Made by a program: the position numbers and the translations under genes
DNA from: Phycisphaerales bacterium Planc_01
Lineage (GTDB): Bacteria > Planctomycetota > Phycisphaerae > Sedimentisphaerales > Anaerobacaceae
DNA: 52,300 nt
Assembly: GCA_001603075.1 (NCBI GenBank)
Contig: LVBB01000030.1
Span: forward strand, 1 to 52,300
Direction of reading: 5' to 3'
The notes under the pieces: model-generated
Databases searched by the model: none
The model's input: only the letters and a program-made list of their open reading frames with translations
Told to the model about the DNA's origin: nothing
Part shown: one piece after another, positions 23,657 through 32,547 of the stretch
How positions within the stretch are numbered: the first letter of the stretch is position 1
How the letters are laid out: every line of letters begins with the position of its first letter

Positions 23657-24442
23657 ATGCAGACAACGATAGGCCATACCGTATCGGACTTGCACCTGCT
23701 GACCAACCGCAGTTCAGCCGGACGGAGGATGCCCGGCCTGCATCAGGCGGCCTCGGAGGCCGGCCTGTTCGTCCTCAACGGCGACATCTTCGACTTTCAG
23801 TGGTCCATCTATCCCGACATCGGCCAGTCGCTCTGGTTCGTCGAGAACTGGATCGGCGACCTCGTCGGCCGGCACCCGCATTGCCAATTCGTGTTCATCA
23901 TGGGCAACCACGACAGCCTTCCGACCTATGCGGGTCTGCTCGAAGAGCTGTCGGCCCGGTATGTCAACCTCACGTGGGACCCGTTCTACCTGAAGGTCGG
24001 TGAGAAGGTGTTCCTCCACGGCGACGTGCACAACTCGCCGACGCCCCAGACGCTGGCGGCCTATCGAGCGAAGTGGCATGGCCCGCCCCACAAGGCATGG
24101 ATCCACACCGCGTACTATGTGTTTGCATGCCTGCGCGTGCCCCGCCTGGTGCACGAACTGGTGCCCACTCATCGACCCGTCGCCGATGTGATCACGTATC
24201 TCAAGGCCGAGTTGGGTCCTCGCTTCGCCGAGGTACAGGATGTCTACTACGGCCACACGCACAAGCCGCATTCGAACTTCATTCAACAGGGGTTGCGGTT
24301 CCACAACACCGGCGCGACCCTCCACGGCGTGCGATCACGGGTTCAGACGTTCCTCTACGATCCAGCGGACCTGGAACGCGGTCTGGAGGAGCGGACCCAT
24401 CGGGTGGAAAGCACCCACACCGAGGCCAGGCAGATCGTTTGA
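23657..24442 (+). CDS. LpxH-like metallophosphoesterase
   Basis: The 261-residue protein has the five conserved blocks of calcineurin-type phosphoesterases: VSDLHLLTN, VLNGDIFDF, FIMGNHDS, VFLHGDVHN and YYGHTHKP, holding the two-metal centre. Pattern and length are nearest to UDP-2,3-diacylglucosamine hydrolase (LpxH/LpxG) and to similar planctomycete proteins, which act on lipid A precursors, but the substrate is not certain. No signal peptide. ATG 23657 has GGGG only two bases upstream, an unusually short spacing; no better start is in frame. The next gene is convergent (21 bp apart). Confidence 0.85.
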   Translation: MQTTIGHTVSDLHLLTNRSSAGRRMPGLHQAASEAGLFVLNGDIFDFQWSIYPDIGQSLWFVENWIGDLVGRHPHCQFVFIMGNHDSLPTYAGLLEELSARYVNLTWDPFYLKVGEKVFLHGDVHNSPTPQTLAAYRAKWHGPPHKAWIHTAYYVFACLRVPRLVHELVPTHRPVADVITYLKAELGPRFAEVQDVYYGHTHKPHSNFIQQGLRFHNTGATLHGVRSRVQTFLYDPADLERGLEERTHRVESTHTEARQIV

Positions 24443-24463
24443 GCAACGCCCCCGTCCGGAGCA

Positions 24464-25828
24464 TCAATCGTGTCTCAGGGCGACCACCGGATCGACGCGG
24501 GCGGCGCGCCGCGTGGGATAGATGCCCGCCAGCAGGCTGACGAGAATCGAAAAGCCGATGCCGCCCAGGCAGAGCCACCAGGGGAAACTGAAATACTGGA
24601 TAAAGGGCACGCCCTCGCGCGCGGCAAAGCCGTTGACGACCTGGTTGATGACGAAGCTGACCGCCCACGCCAGGGCCAGGCCGAAGACGCCGCCGAGCAG
24701 ACCGATCATGCCCGATTCGAAGAGGAAGATCTTCTGCACGTCACCATCGGTGGCTCCAACCGCCTTCATGACGCCGATCTCGCGATAGCGTTCGAGGATC
24801 GACATCACCATCGTATTGACGATGCCCAGCGAGGCGACGGCGATGCCGATCATCCCGATCGCCAGCAGGAACATGTCCATGATGATGAAGCCCTTCTGCA
24901 TCTCGTCCAGTTGATCCATCAGCGCGAAGGTGCGCAGGCCGCGTTCTTCGAGGCTGGCCTTGACGGACATCACCTGGCGGGTCGAGGCGACCTTGACGGT
25001 CACGGCCGAATAGCCGGCCGTTTCTTCCGGCGACTGGAAGAGGTCCGACACGCCGGTCAGGACCAGCTTGCGCATCCCGGCGGCGGCCCCGGGCGGAACG
25101 AACACGTCGCTGCGGATCGGCAGCGGACCGCCGAACCCCATCCGTTCGAGGACCCCGGCGATTGTGAAGGAATAAACCCGATTCGATACGGGCAGCCTCT
25201 GGTCGCCCCGTCCGAAGGCCATCCGCGCCAGGCTCTGGAGACTGAAGTCCAGCACGACGGTCCGGATTTCGATCTCGCGGCCGACGGCGCCCTCCGCCGT
25301 CCTGATATCCAGCCGACGCAGCAGCGAGTCGCTGACCATCACCTCGTTCGCGTCGTCGCTCGCATACGCCCTGCCCGCACGCAACTGGACCATCGCAGAC
25401 CCGCACGCCTTCGACGTGACAACCTGGACGAGCGTGAACTGCTCTCGGGTCCCCAGGCGAATCTGAGCGGGAAACCGCATCTCCGGATAGGCCGCCTCGA
25501 TGCCCTCGATCCGCATCAGTTCTTCGAGCAAGTCGTCGTCGAGCACCGCGATCGGCTCGTTCGGATCGCCGGCCGGCTGGGACTGCGCATGGCGGCGAAG
25601 ACGGGCCGAACGCGCACCACCGCCGCTTCTGGGCGAGACGTTGATGTAGTTGAACAGCTCCAGCTCGGTGAACCGGTCCTTGATGTTTCGCTGAATGCCC
25701 TGCCCGAACGCGAACATGCAGATCAGGGAGCCGATACCGATCACGACGCCGCCGGTCGTCAGGGCCGTGCGCAGCTTCTTCTTCCACAGGTTCGTCCAGG
25801 CATGCTCGATGTAATCGCTCGCTCTCAT
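24464..25828 (-). CDS. MacB/FtsX-type ABC transporter permease
   Basis: The 454-residue protein has the layout of the MacB/LolC permease family: one N-terminal membrane segment (about 25-45, LTTGGVVIGIGSLICMFAFG), a large periplasmic MacB_PCD domain (about 46-320), and three C-terminal segments (about 325-350, 375-400, 415-440) with the FtsX motif ASLGIVNTMVMSILERYREI and GVMKAVGATDGDVQ. Such permeases do not move substrates across the inner membrane but work as mechanical pumps for lipoproteins, lipids or periplasmic compounds. It overlaps the ATPase gene by 4 bp (ATGA), a tightly coupled pair; it ends the operon with the phosphodiesterase gene. Confidence 0.92.
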   Translation of the reverse strand: MRASDYIEHAWTNLWKKKLRTALTTGGVVIGIGSLICMFAFGQGIQRNIKDRFTELELFNYINVSPRSGGGARSARLRRHAQSQPAGDPNEPIAVLDDDLLEELMRIEGIEAAYPEMRFPAQIRLGTREQFTLVQVVTSKACGSAMVQLRAGRAYASDDANEVMVSDSLLRRLDIRTAEGAVGREIEIRTVVLDFSLQSLARMAFGRGDQRLPVSNRVYSFTIAGVLERMGFGGPLPIRSDVFVPPGAAAGMRKLVLTGVSDLFQSPEETAGYSAVTVKVASTRQVMSVKASLEERGLRTFALMDQLDEMQKGFIIMDMFLLAIGMIGIAVASLGIVNTMVMSILERYREIGVMKAVGATDGDVQKIFLFESGMIGLLGGVFGLALAWAVSFVINQVVNGFAAREGVPFIQYFSFPWWLCLGGIGFSILVSLLAGIYPTRRAARVDPVVALRHD

Positions 25829-26532
25829 GGGCGGCCCCTCAGCGTCTCTTGCGAGAGGACCGTCCCGTCCTGGAGGCGGACCAGTTCGTCGGCAAACTCG
25901 CGCAGCAAGGCCTCTTCGTGCGAGATCATCACGATGGTCAGCCCCTGCTCGGCTCTGAGATCGTAGAGCATCTGCACGATCTGCCGGGACGTCCGGCTGT
26001 CGAGGTTGCCGGTCGGCTCATCGGCCAGCAGGATGGTCGGCCGGTTGACCAGGGCCCGCGCCACGGCGACGCGCTGCTGCTCGCCGCCGGACAGCTCCGA
26101 TGGACGGTGGTCGCTTCGCCCTTCCAGTCCCACGGCGCAGAGCAACTCGGCCGCCCGACGAACTCGCTCCTTCCTGGGCACGTCCGCAAACAGCAGCGGA
26201 AACGCCACGTTCTCCAGAGCCGAATATGACGGGATGAGGTTGAACGACTGGAAGATCATCCCGATCGTGTGCCGGCGAAACAAAGCCAAATCGGTCTTGC
26301 TCAGTTCGGAAATCCATCGGCCATCGACGCGGATGCGGCCCGAGGACGGCGTGTCGAGTCCGCCGAGCAGGTTCATCAGGGTGGACTTGCCCGAGCCGGA
26401 GGTCCCCGTGACGCCGACGAACCGCCCCCGGCCGATCGAGACGGTGGCGTCGCGCAAGGCGACGACCTCGACCGGCCCGGACGAATAGACCTTGGTCAGC
26501 TCTTCGATCTGGATGAAACCGTCAGCGTCCAT
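25825..26532 (-). CDS. ABC transporter ATP-binding protein, LolD/MacB type
   Basis: A 235-residue ATPase of the LolD/MacB/FtsE group. Walker A is [20 protein letters not shown] (about 40-58), the Q-loop lies in [20 protein letters not shown], the signature is [15 protein letters not shown], Walker B is [13 protein letters not shown], and the switch His is in [10 protein letters not shown]. The family drives permeases such as the neighbour downstream (4-bp overlap). Its start overlaps the end of the upstream phosphodiesterase gene by 11 bp. Confidence 0.95.
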   Translation of the reverse strand: MDADGFIQIEELTKVYSSGPVEVVALRDATVSIGRGRFVGVTGTSGSGKSTLMNLLGGLDTPSSGRIRVDGRWISELSKTDLALFRRHTIGMIFQSFNLIPSYSALENVAFPLLFADVPRKERVRRAAELLCAVGLEGRSDHRPSELSGGEQQRVAVARALVNRPTILLADEPTGNLDSRTSRQIVQMLYDLRAEQGLTIVMISHEEALLREFADELVRLQDGTVLSQETLRGRP

Positions 26533-27322
26533 GTGCGAGCAGAAAGGCCTGCAATCCCTCCAGGTCGTCGGTGTTGATCAGATCGACGCCGGCCGCGAGC
26601 AGTTGTTTCCACAGGGCCTCCCGCGCATCAGACCGTGCGTCGGGCGTGGCCCAGAATCGCACCAGCCGGCCCTTTGCATGGGCGGCCTCGACGATGTCCC
26701 TGAGCTTTTGCCGCTCCGGGTCGGGCATCGGCCCATCACCCTGCCAGGTGAAGTTGCGGCCCCAGTGATCGCTGATCATCGGGACCATCTCGGCCGGCGC
26801 ATCGGAGTACAGGTCGCCCAGCCGGCCGTCGTAGCCGGCGTACCGGACCGGCTGCGAACGCATCAACTCGAAAGGCCGATTGCCCGAGATGAGGACGCGC
26901 ACCGCTCGGTCTCTGCGTCCGTCGGGCCCGAAGGACGTGACGAGATCGCGGTATTCGGCGAGCACTTCGTGCAGCCTCCGATAGGTCGGCTCGGCGGCCG
27001 ACTTGATGTCGATCAGCAACAGGAACCGCGCGTGGTCCCGGTAGATGCGTCCTTCATTGGCCTTGGCGCGTTCTCGCAGAGGGTCGAGGTAGAGCCGTTG
27101 GAGCGTCCGCTCCGGGCGAATCTCGTGCGCGTCGTGCGCGACGCAAAGCTCTTCGCCGACGAGAAAGATGTCGGCCTCGACGCTCGTGAAGCCGTGCGAC
27201 AGCGCGTCGAGCAACGGTCGGTCGTGGAGGTAGTCGTTGTGCGCGTGGGCCTGCGGCAGCCCAACGACGTTCGCCTGCGCCAGCATCGCTGCCATCAGAA
27301 TGATGGATACGCCCGTAGTCAT
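26522..27322 (-). CDS. Exported GDPD/PI-PLC-like phosphodiesterase
   Basis: ATG 27322 is preceded by GAGAGGG. The 266-residue protein has a signal peptide (GVSIILMAAMLAQANVVG). The TIM-barrel opening PQAHAHNDYLHDRPLLDALS followed by VEADIFLVGEELCVAHDAHE is that of uncharacterised PI-PLC/glycerophosphodiester phosphodiesterase relatives; the HAHND His/Asn, the Glu and Asp in EADIF and the His in AHDAH hold the metal and act in catalysis. Later FLLLIDIKSAAEP and the end DLINTDDLEGLQAFL also fit. It may trim phospholipid head groups or teichoic-like polymers. It heads an operon with the ABC exporter, so its product or substrate may be linked to that pump; this is inference. Confidence 0.83.
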   Translation of the reverse strand: MTTGVSIILMAAMLAQANVVGLPQAHAHNDYLHDRPLLDALSHGFTSVEADIFLVGEELCVAHDAHEIRPERTLQRLYLDPLRERAKANEGRIYRDHARFLLLIDIKSAAEPTYRRLHEVLAEYRDLVTSFGPDGRRDRAVRVLISGNRPFELMRSQPVRYAGYDGRLGDLYSDAPAEMVPMISDHWGRNFTWQGDGPMPDPERQKLRDIVEAAHAKGRLVRFWATPDARSDAREALWKQLLAAGVDLINTDDLEGLQAFLLAHGR

Positions 27323-27386
27323 GTGCCGCCCTCTCAAGAAAGCCCTGCAGAACACGGCGGTCCTGCCGCTCGATTTCTCATGCCAT

Positions 27387-27415
27387 ACCATAGCCCCTGG
27401 CCCGGCCGGTGACAA
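27387..27415 (-). promoter_or_regulatory. Promoter of the phosphodiesterase-ABC operon
   Basis: TTGTCA (27415-27410), 17 nt, TATGGT (27392-27387). Divergent from 27489-27517. Confidence 0.6.
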
Positions 27416-27488
27416 CAAAAAGCCGTACCCGCGAGACGAGCAGATTGCCGAGGCCCGAGAATATCGGGATTTCGGGACGAAGGCGGCA

Positions 27489-27517
27489 TTGCACGGCACA
27501 GGGCCGGCACGTAGAAT
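27489..27517 (+). promoter_or_regulatory. Promoter of the CocE-type operon
   Basis: TTGCAC (27489-27494), 17 nt, TAGAAT (27512-27517). Confidence 0.6.
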
Positions 27518-27631
27518 GGTCCCCACCGACGGGTGGATCGGAGGTTGTGGTGACGCGGCGCAGAGTGGCTGCGTTCCCCCTCCCCCGTGAAGGCTTCGAG
27601 CAGGAATGCAGCAGAAGATTGGAGGTCTCGA

Positions 27632-29257
27632 ATGAAGGGCTCGCCATGCCGGATCGCAGCGGCCATCGCAGCCGGCCTGGCGATCGCAGCCGTAGCGTCC
27701 ATCGCGCAGGGGCAATCGCCGCAGACGGTCATGGTCCCGATGCGCGACGGCGTCCGCCTCGCCACGGACGTTTACGTGCCCGACGGCGACGGGCCGTGGC
27801 CGACCGCTCTGATCTGCACGCCGTACAGCCGCAAAGGCGCCCAAGGCTTCGCCCGGCAGGCCAACGAACGTGGATATGTCCTCGTGGCCCAGGACTTTCG
27901 CGGGCGGTTCGACTCCGAAGGCGACGACTATCCCGTCTTCCTGGCCGGCGGCTGGGGCGAGCACCAGGACGGCTACGACACCGTCGAGTGGATCGCCCGA
28001 CAGGAATGGTCCAACGGCAAGGTCGGCGGCTTCGGCATGAGCGCCCCCGGTATCGCCCTGAACATGATGGCCCCCAGCCGGCCGCCGCACCTGGTCTGCT
28101 GCTATGTCAGCGTCGCGTTCTCCAGTATGTATCATCAGGCCGCCTATCAAGGCGGCGCGTTCCGCAAGGCACTGCTGGAAACCTGGCTGACTCTGAGCAA
28201 GTTCACGCCGAAGAACCTCGAATTGTTCCGGGCGCATCCGGACTACGACGACTTCTGGCGCGCGTTCGATTGCGAGCGTGTTGCCGACCGGGTCAATGTC
28301 CCAACGATGTACGTCGGCGGCTGGTACGACATCTTCGCTGTCGGGACGCTCAACAGTTTTGTCACAGTCCACAAGCAGGGCGACCAGGGCGCCCGGGGCA
28401 AATGCCGGCTCGTGATGGAACCTTACGGCCACGGACGCAACGAGGAACTGGCCTTTCCCCACGCCGGCCATCCCCAGGCGGCCGACATGTGGAACTGGTT
28501 CGATCTCTGGATGAAGAACGACGGCCGAGGCATCGAAGAAATCCCCGTCGTTCAGTACTACGTCATGGGCGACCCAGGCGACCCAAACACACCGGGCAAT
28601 CAATGGCGGACTGCCGACGACTGGCCCATCCCTGCGGGCATGAGGAAGATCTATTTCCACACGGACAAGCGGCTGCGGCTCGGCCCGCCGCAGGACCTCT
28701 TCGGCTCGCTCTCATACAAGTATGACCCCAGGGACCCCGTCCCCACGATCGGCGGGGCCAACCTGACGATCTCCAAAGGCCCCATGGACCAGCGTCCCGT
28801 CGAGGGCCGGCCCGATGTCCTGCTGTTCGATTCGCCCGTATTCGACAGGTACATCGAGATCACCGGACCCGTCACGGTCAAGCTCTGGGCGTCGTCGACC
28901 GCCCCGGACACCGATTTCACCGCAAAGCTCTGCGACGTCTATCCGGACGGCCGGAGTATGCTCGTGCTCGATGGGATCATCCGCGCCCGCCATCGCAACT
29001 CAATGGAGACGAGCGAGCCGCTGGAGCGCGACAAGATCTACGAGTTCGAGATCGATCTGTGGGCCACCAGCCTGGTCGTCGGTCCCGGCCATCGCCTCCG
29101 CGTCGCCCTATCGTCCAGCAACGCACCTCGCTTCGAGCCCAACCCCAACACAGGCCGGCCGTCGGGCGCCGACGACAAGGCCGAGGCGGCGACGAACACG
29201 ATCTATATCAACGCCGAGCACCCCTCGCACATCGTGCTGCCCATCGTCTGGCGATAG
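27632..29257 (+). CDS. Exported CocE/NonD family hydrolase
   Basis: GGAGG six bases before ATG 27632 sets the start. The 541-residue product has a signal peptide (IAAAIAAGLAIAAVASIAQG). The alpha/beta-hydrolase part (about 30-340) opens with VMVPMRDGVRLATDVYVPDG, holds RGRFDSEGDDY, and has its nucleophile Ser in VGGFGMSAPGIALN (G-x-S-x-x-G type as in S15/CocE proteins); the Asp in MYVGGWYDIF and the His in MEPYGHGRN fill the triad. The C-terminal jelly roll (about 390-540, ITGPVTVKLWASSTAPDTDF) is the S15 non-catalytic domain. The family includes X-Pro dipeptidyl peptidases, cocaine esterase and acyl hydrolases; the substrate here is unknown. It is the first gene in a run with the next two (37 and 32 bp gaps). 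Confidence 0.88.
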   Translation: MKGSPCRIAAAIAAGLAIAAVASIAQGQSPQTVMVPMRDGVRLATDVYVPDGDGPWPTALICTPYSRKGAQGFARQANERGYVLVAQDFRGRFDSEGDDYPVFLAGGWGEHQDGYDTVEWIARQEWSNGKVGGFGMSAPGIALNMMAPSRPPHLVCCYVSVAFSSMYHQAAYQGGAFRKALLETWLTLSKFTPKNLELFRAHPDYDDFWRAFDCERVADRVNVPTMYVGGWYDIFAVGTLNSFVTVHKQGDQGARGKCRLVMEPYGHGRNEELAFPHAGHPQAADMWNWFDLWMKNDGRGIEEIPVVQYYVMGDPGDPNTPGNQWRTADDWPIPAGMRKIYFHTDKRLRLGPPQDLFGSLSYKYDPRDPVPTIGGANLTISKGPMDQRPVEGRPDVLLFDSPVFDRYIEITGPVTVKLWASSTAPDTDFTAKLCDVYPDGRSMLVLDGIIRARHRNSMETSEPLERDKIYEFEIDLWATSLVVGPGHRLRVALSSSNAPRFEPNPNTGRPSGADDKAEAATNTIYINAEHPSHIVLPIVWR

Positions 29258-29294
29258 TCGAGAACGCCGGCCGACGACCTCTCAGGAGACCCCA

Positions 29295-31376
29295 ATGAAC
29301 TGCCGTATGCACACCTGCCGACTCATCACGGCAATCTGTCTGAGCTTTCTGACCTCAAGCGTCGTCTGGGGCACTGCTCCTCAGTTGCGGTTCGAGCGCA
29401 GCGACTCCGGATACGGCGTAAGCGTCGTTCTGGACGGCCGCACAATCCTGACCTCGCCGACAGAGGGTCTCTGGTCGATCGCAACCGACTGGAAGGACGG
29501 CTGGCCCGTCGACTGGGTCCACGCCGGGCCGACGCAGATGCAGTCTGTGGGAGACTGGACGATCCTGACGGGCAAGCTGAGCACGAAGTCGGGCATCTGG
29601 CTGCTCCGCGATGCGTATCGATTGGAAGGCGACCTCGTCCAATGTGTGCGGCGTTTTACCTGGCAGGGAGAAGACACCGCGAAGCGCACGACTTTGTCGG
29701 TCCGCTTCCAGTGCCCCGGCAAGGGCGCGGGGGTGCTGCTGCCGGGCATTCTCTATCATGGCAACCCTTCCGGCGCCCGGAGCGGCCGCGTCCCCGTGTA
29801 TGAGGGCCGGCCGGGCGAGATCGCCTTCTTCGAAGAGCACCGCTTCCCGATGCCCTACGCCAGCATCGAATGGCCCGATTCGTCGGGACGTACGGGCGCC
29901 GCTCTGCACAGCCTGCCGTCGCCTGCGCCCTTCGGCCATCGGCCGGACCAGTGGTGGTCGTTGGGCCTGACCGCGCGGGACAACGGCACCGAGCTGGCGC
30001 TGCTCTCCGGGCCCTGCGCGTCCAACGGCCGCAAGAGCGTCGTCAAGGCGACGCAGAACGGATTCCTTCCATACGACCACGCCTACCTCGACGTCCCCGC
30101 CGGAGCGATCATCGAGAAGACTTTCTACCTCCAGGTCTACGACGTCGATTCGGAGGGCGCAGGGTTCCAGCATCCCACGCGCGCCTCGCTGGAACTCTTC
30201 ACTCCTTACAGCCTCGAAGGAATGCCGACATTTCCGGAAATCATTCGGTCGAAATACGGCTTCGCCAAGACGCGGTGGCTTGAAACGGACACGGCGGCCG
30301 GCTTCCGGAAGTACTCCGACCGCAACTTCTTCGTGCTGGGCTGGTGCGGCCAGGCGGCGGCGTGCGGTTACGCGTTTCAGACGCTGGCAGACGAACTGAA
30401 CGACCCCAACGCGATGCGGATGGTGCAGAAGTCGCTCGACTTCGTCGCGACGACGGAATTCCACGATCAGGGATTCTGCACGTGGTACAACGCCGACGAG
30501 CGACAATGGATTCGCGGCGGAAACCCCGAACTGCTCTCACAGGGCCAGGCCATGCTGAACGTGGCCAACGCGATTCGCCAGGGCAGGAACAACGGCCTCG
30601 ATGTCACTCGATGGGAGGCGTTCCTCCGGCGGGCCTGCGATTTCCATGCCCAGCGCATCCTGTCCGATGCATGGCGTCCTGTGTCCACCAACGAAGCGTT
30701 CTTCATCGCGCCACTGTGCCAGGCGTACCGGCTCTTCGATGTCGAGACGTACCGCGACGCCGCCGTGAAGGCCGGCCAGGTGTACGCCTCGCGGCACGTG
30801 CACATGCGCGAGCCCTATTGGGGCGGCACGCTGGACGCCAGTTGCGAGGACAAGGAAGGCGCCTTCGCGGCGTTGCAGGGTTTCCTCGCCCTGTACGAGC
30901 TGACGGGCGAATCCAAGTACCTGAACTGGGCGGCCCACGCCGGCGACGTGGCGTTGACCTATGTCGTGGTCTGGGACATCGACCTGCCGGCCGGAAGGCT
31001 CCGCGACCACAACTTCAAGACTCGCGGCTGGACCGCCGTATCGGTCCAGAACCAGCACATCGACGTCTTCGGCGTGCTCATCGCCCCGGACATCTACCGC
31101 CTCGGCCGGCACCTCGACCGCGACGAACTCCAGAAGACCGCCCTGCTGATGGTCCGCAGTTGCGGCCAGCTCATCGATCCCTTCGGCAGCCAGGGCGAGC
31201 AGCCCCACCACACGAACTACGCCCAGCACGGGGACTTCCGCAAGCAGTTGGAGGCCGGCGACATCACCGGCGTACGCGGCAACTACGTCGAACAGTGGAC
31301 CGTCTTCTGGATCACCGCGCATTTCCTGAACGCCGCCGCCCAGTTCAAAGAGTTGGGCGTGCCGATCTGGGAGTAG
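29295..31376 (+). CDS. Large exported protein, probable helical-toroid glycan enzyme, function unknown
   Basis: AGGAG six bases upstream fixes ATG 29295. The 693-residue protein has a signal peptide (LITAICLSFLTSSVVWG). Residues about 30-290 are beta-rich (YGVSVVLDGRTILTSPTEGL, RFTWQGEDTAKRTTLSVRFQ), resembling the N-terminal supersandwich of six-hairpin enzymes. Residues about 330-690 are helical, with GWCGQAAACGYAFQTLADEL, DNEL-like turns, TNEAFFIAPLCQAYRL, and YWGGTLDASCEDKEGAFAAL, which suggests an (alpha/alpha)6 toroid. The pattern is that of polysaccharide lyases or hydrolases of unknown family, but I cannot match it with a named one. Context: an operon with the CocE-type hydrolase. Confidence 0.7.
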   Translation: MNCRMHTCRLITAICLSFLTSSVVWGTAPQLRFERSDSGYGVSVVLDGRTILTSPTEGLWSIATDWKDGWPVDWVHAGPTQMQSVGDWTILTGKLSTKSGIWLLRDAYRLEGDLVQCVRRFTWQGEDTAKRTTLSVRFQCPGKGAGVLLPGILYHGNPSGARSGRVPVYEGRPGEIAFFEEHRFPMPYASIEWPDSSGRTGAALHSLPSPAPFGHRPDQWWSLGLTARDNGTELALLSGPCASNGRKSVVKATQNGFLPYDHAYLDVPAGAIIEKTFYLQVYDVDSEGAGFQHPTRASLELFTPYSLEGMPTFPEIIRSKYGFAKTRWLETDTAAGFRKYSDRNFFVLGWCGQAAACGYAFQTLADELNDPNAMRMVQKSLDFVATTEFHDQGFCTWYNADERQWIRGGNPELLSQGQAMLNVANAIRQGRNNGLDVTRWEAFLRRACDFHAQRILSDAWRPVSTNEAFFIAPLCQAYRLFDVETYRDAAVKAGQVYASRHVHMREPYWGGTLDASCEDKEGAFAALQGFLALYELTGESKYLNWAAHAGDVALTYVVVWDIDLPAGRLRDHNFKTRGWTAVSVQNQHIDVFGVLIAPDIYRLGRHLDRDELQKTALLMVRSCGQLIDPFGSQGEQPHHTNYAQHGDFRKQLEAGDITGVRGNYVEQWTVFWITAHFLNAAAQFKELGVPIWE

Positions 31377-31408
31377 TCTCGGCGCATCTGCCCGGGTGCA
31401 GCAACCCT

Positions 31409-32365
31409 ATGCAAACCAAGACGCTCAAGAGTGACTCGCTGCTGCTGGTGGCCGCCTTCTTCTGGGGCACCACCTTCGTCGCGCAGCGCAAGGGCATGGA
31501 CCATCTCGGTCCGATGAGCTACAACGCCCTGCGCTTCCTGCTCGGCGCCGCCACGCTGGCGCCTCTGATCCTCTGGCCCGGTCTTCGCCTGCCGGGCACG
31601 CGGACGGGCAGCCCGCGTCTTCTGCTCTGGGGCGGCATCCTGGCCGGTGCGGCCTTGTTCGCGGGGGCCTCGCTCCAGCAGATGGGCCTGCAATACACCA
31701 CCGCCGGCAAAGCCGGGTTCATCACCAGCCTCTACGTCGTCCTCGTTCCGCTGATGGGCCTGTTCCTGGGCCACCGCTGCGGCCCGTGGTTGTGGCTTGG
31801 CGTCGGCCTGACCGTGGCGGGCCTGTATCTGCTCAGCGTCAGCGAATCGTTCACCATTGCGCGGGGCGATCTGCTGGTGCTCAGCAGCGCCCTGTTCTGG
31901 GCGATCCACGTGCAGGTGATCGGCTATCTGGCCAAACGGGGCGACCCGCTGCGTCTGGCCTGCGCGCAGTTTCTGGTCTGCTCGGCATTGAGCTTTCTGG
32001 TCGCCCTGCTCGGCGAGCCGATCGCCGTTGACGCAATCCGCGCCGCGACCATCCCCATCCTCTACGGCGGGATTCTCTCGGCGGGGGTGGCCTTCACGCT
32101 CCAGGTGATCTGCCAGCGGACCTCGCCGCCGGCGCACGCGGCGATCATCATGAGCCTTGAGACGGTCTTCGCCGCCGCGGCCGGCTGGCTGATCCTCCAC
32201 GAACGCATGGGTCTTCGCGGCCTGGCCGGCTGCGCCCTGATGATGGCGGGCCTGATGGTCGTGCAACTGCCGCCCCTGCTCGGGTCTCGTGGAAAACCCC
32301 CGGTCCCGGCCGGAGATATGGCGACCCTGGCCGAAAGCCCCCCCTATCACGATCCGGTCTGCTGA
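31409..32365 (+). CDS. EamA family (DMT) transporter
   Basis: The 318-residue protein has ten membrane segments in two EamA repeats (about 9-145 and 155-290): LLLVAAFFWGTTFVAQRKGM opens the first, and LLVLSSALFWAIHVQVIGYL the second. The hallmark second-repeat end, AAIIMSLETVFAAAAGWLIL-HE, is present. Members move small metabolites such as amino acids, sugars or nucleotide precursors, in or out; the substrate is unknown. No clear ribosome site precedes ATG 31409, so it may be translated by coupling from the previous gene, which ends 32 bp upstream. The last 25 residues are polar and likely lie outside the membrane. Confidence 0.92.
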   Translation: MQTKTLKSDSLLLVAAFFWGTTFVAQRKGMDHLGPMSYNALRFLLGAATLAPLILWPGLRLPGTRTGSPRLLLWGGILAGAALFAGASLQQMGLQYTTAGKAGFITSLYVVLVPLMGLFLGHRCGPWLWLGVGLTVAGLYLLSVSESFTIARGDLLVLSSALFWAIHVQVIGYLAKRGDPLRLACAQFLVCSALSFLVALLGEPIAVDAIRAATIPILYGGILSAGVAFTLQVICQRTSPPAHAAIIMSLETVFAAAAGWLILHERMGLRGLAGCALMMAGLMVVQLPPLLGSRGKPPVPAGDMATLAESPPYHDPVC

Positions 32366-32417
32366 GATGAACCTTTCCCCTTGTCGTCAGTATTCTCTGG
32401 GAACGATCCGTTAGCCG

Positions 32418-32446
32418 TTGCAGTTCGAGGCCCGATTTGAGATCAT
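32418..32446 (+). promoter_or_regulatory. Promoter of the aldo/keto reductase gene
   Basis: TTGCAG (32418-32423), 17 nt, GATCAT (32441-32446). About 100 bp of leader follows with no evident structure. Confidence 0.45.
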
Positions 32447-32547
32447 AGGGCCGACACGTTTGGTGTCCCGCAGGACCGATATCGGCGGGACAGCAGCAAT
32501 CGAAGCCATCGAGGAGCCCGTCATCTTGCCATTGAGAGGACACACCC

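Noticed and set aside
26522-28660. 712-codon minus frame
   Set aside because: Only the part from ATG 27322 is real (phosphodiesterase). The upstream part is antisense to the CocE-type gene and lacks a ribosome site and protein features.
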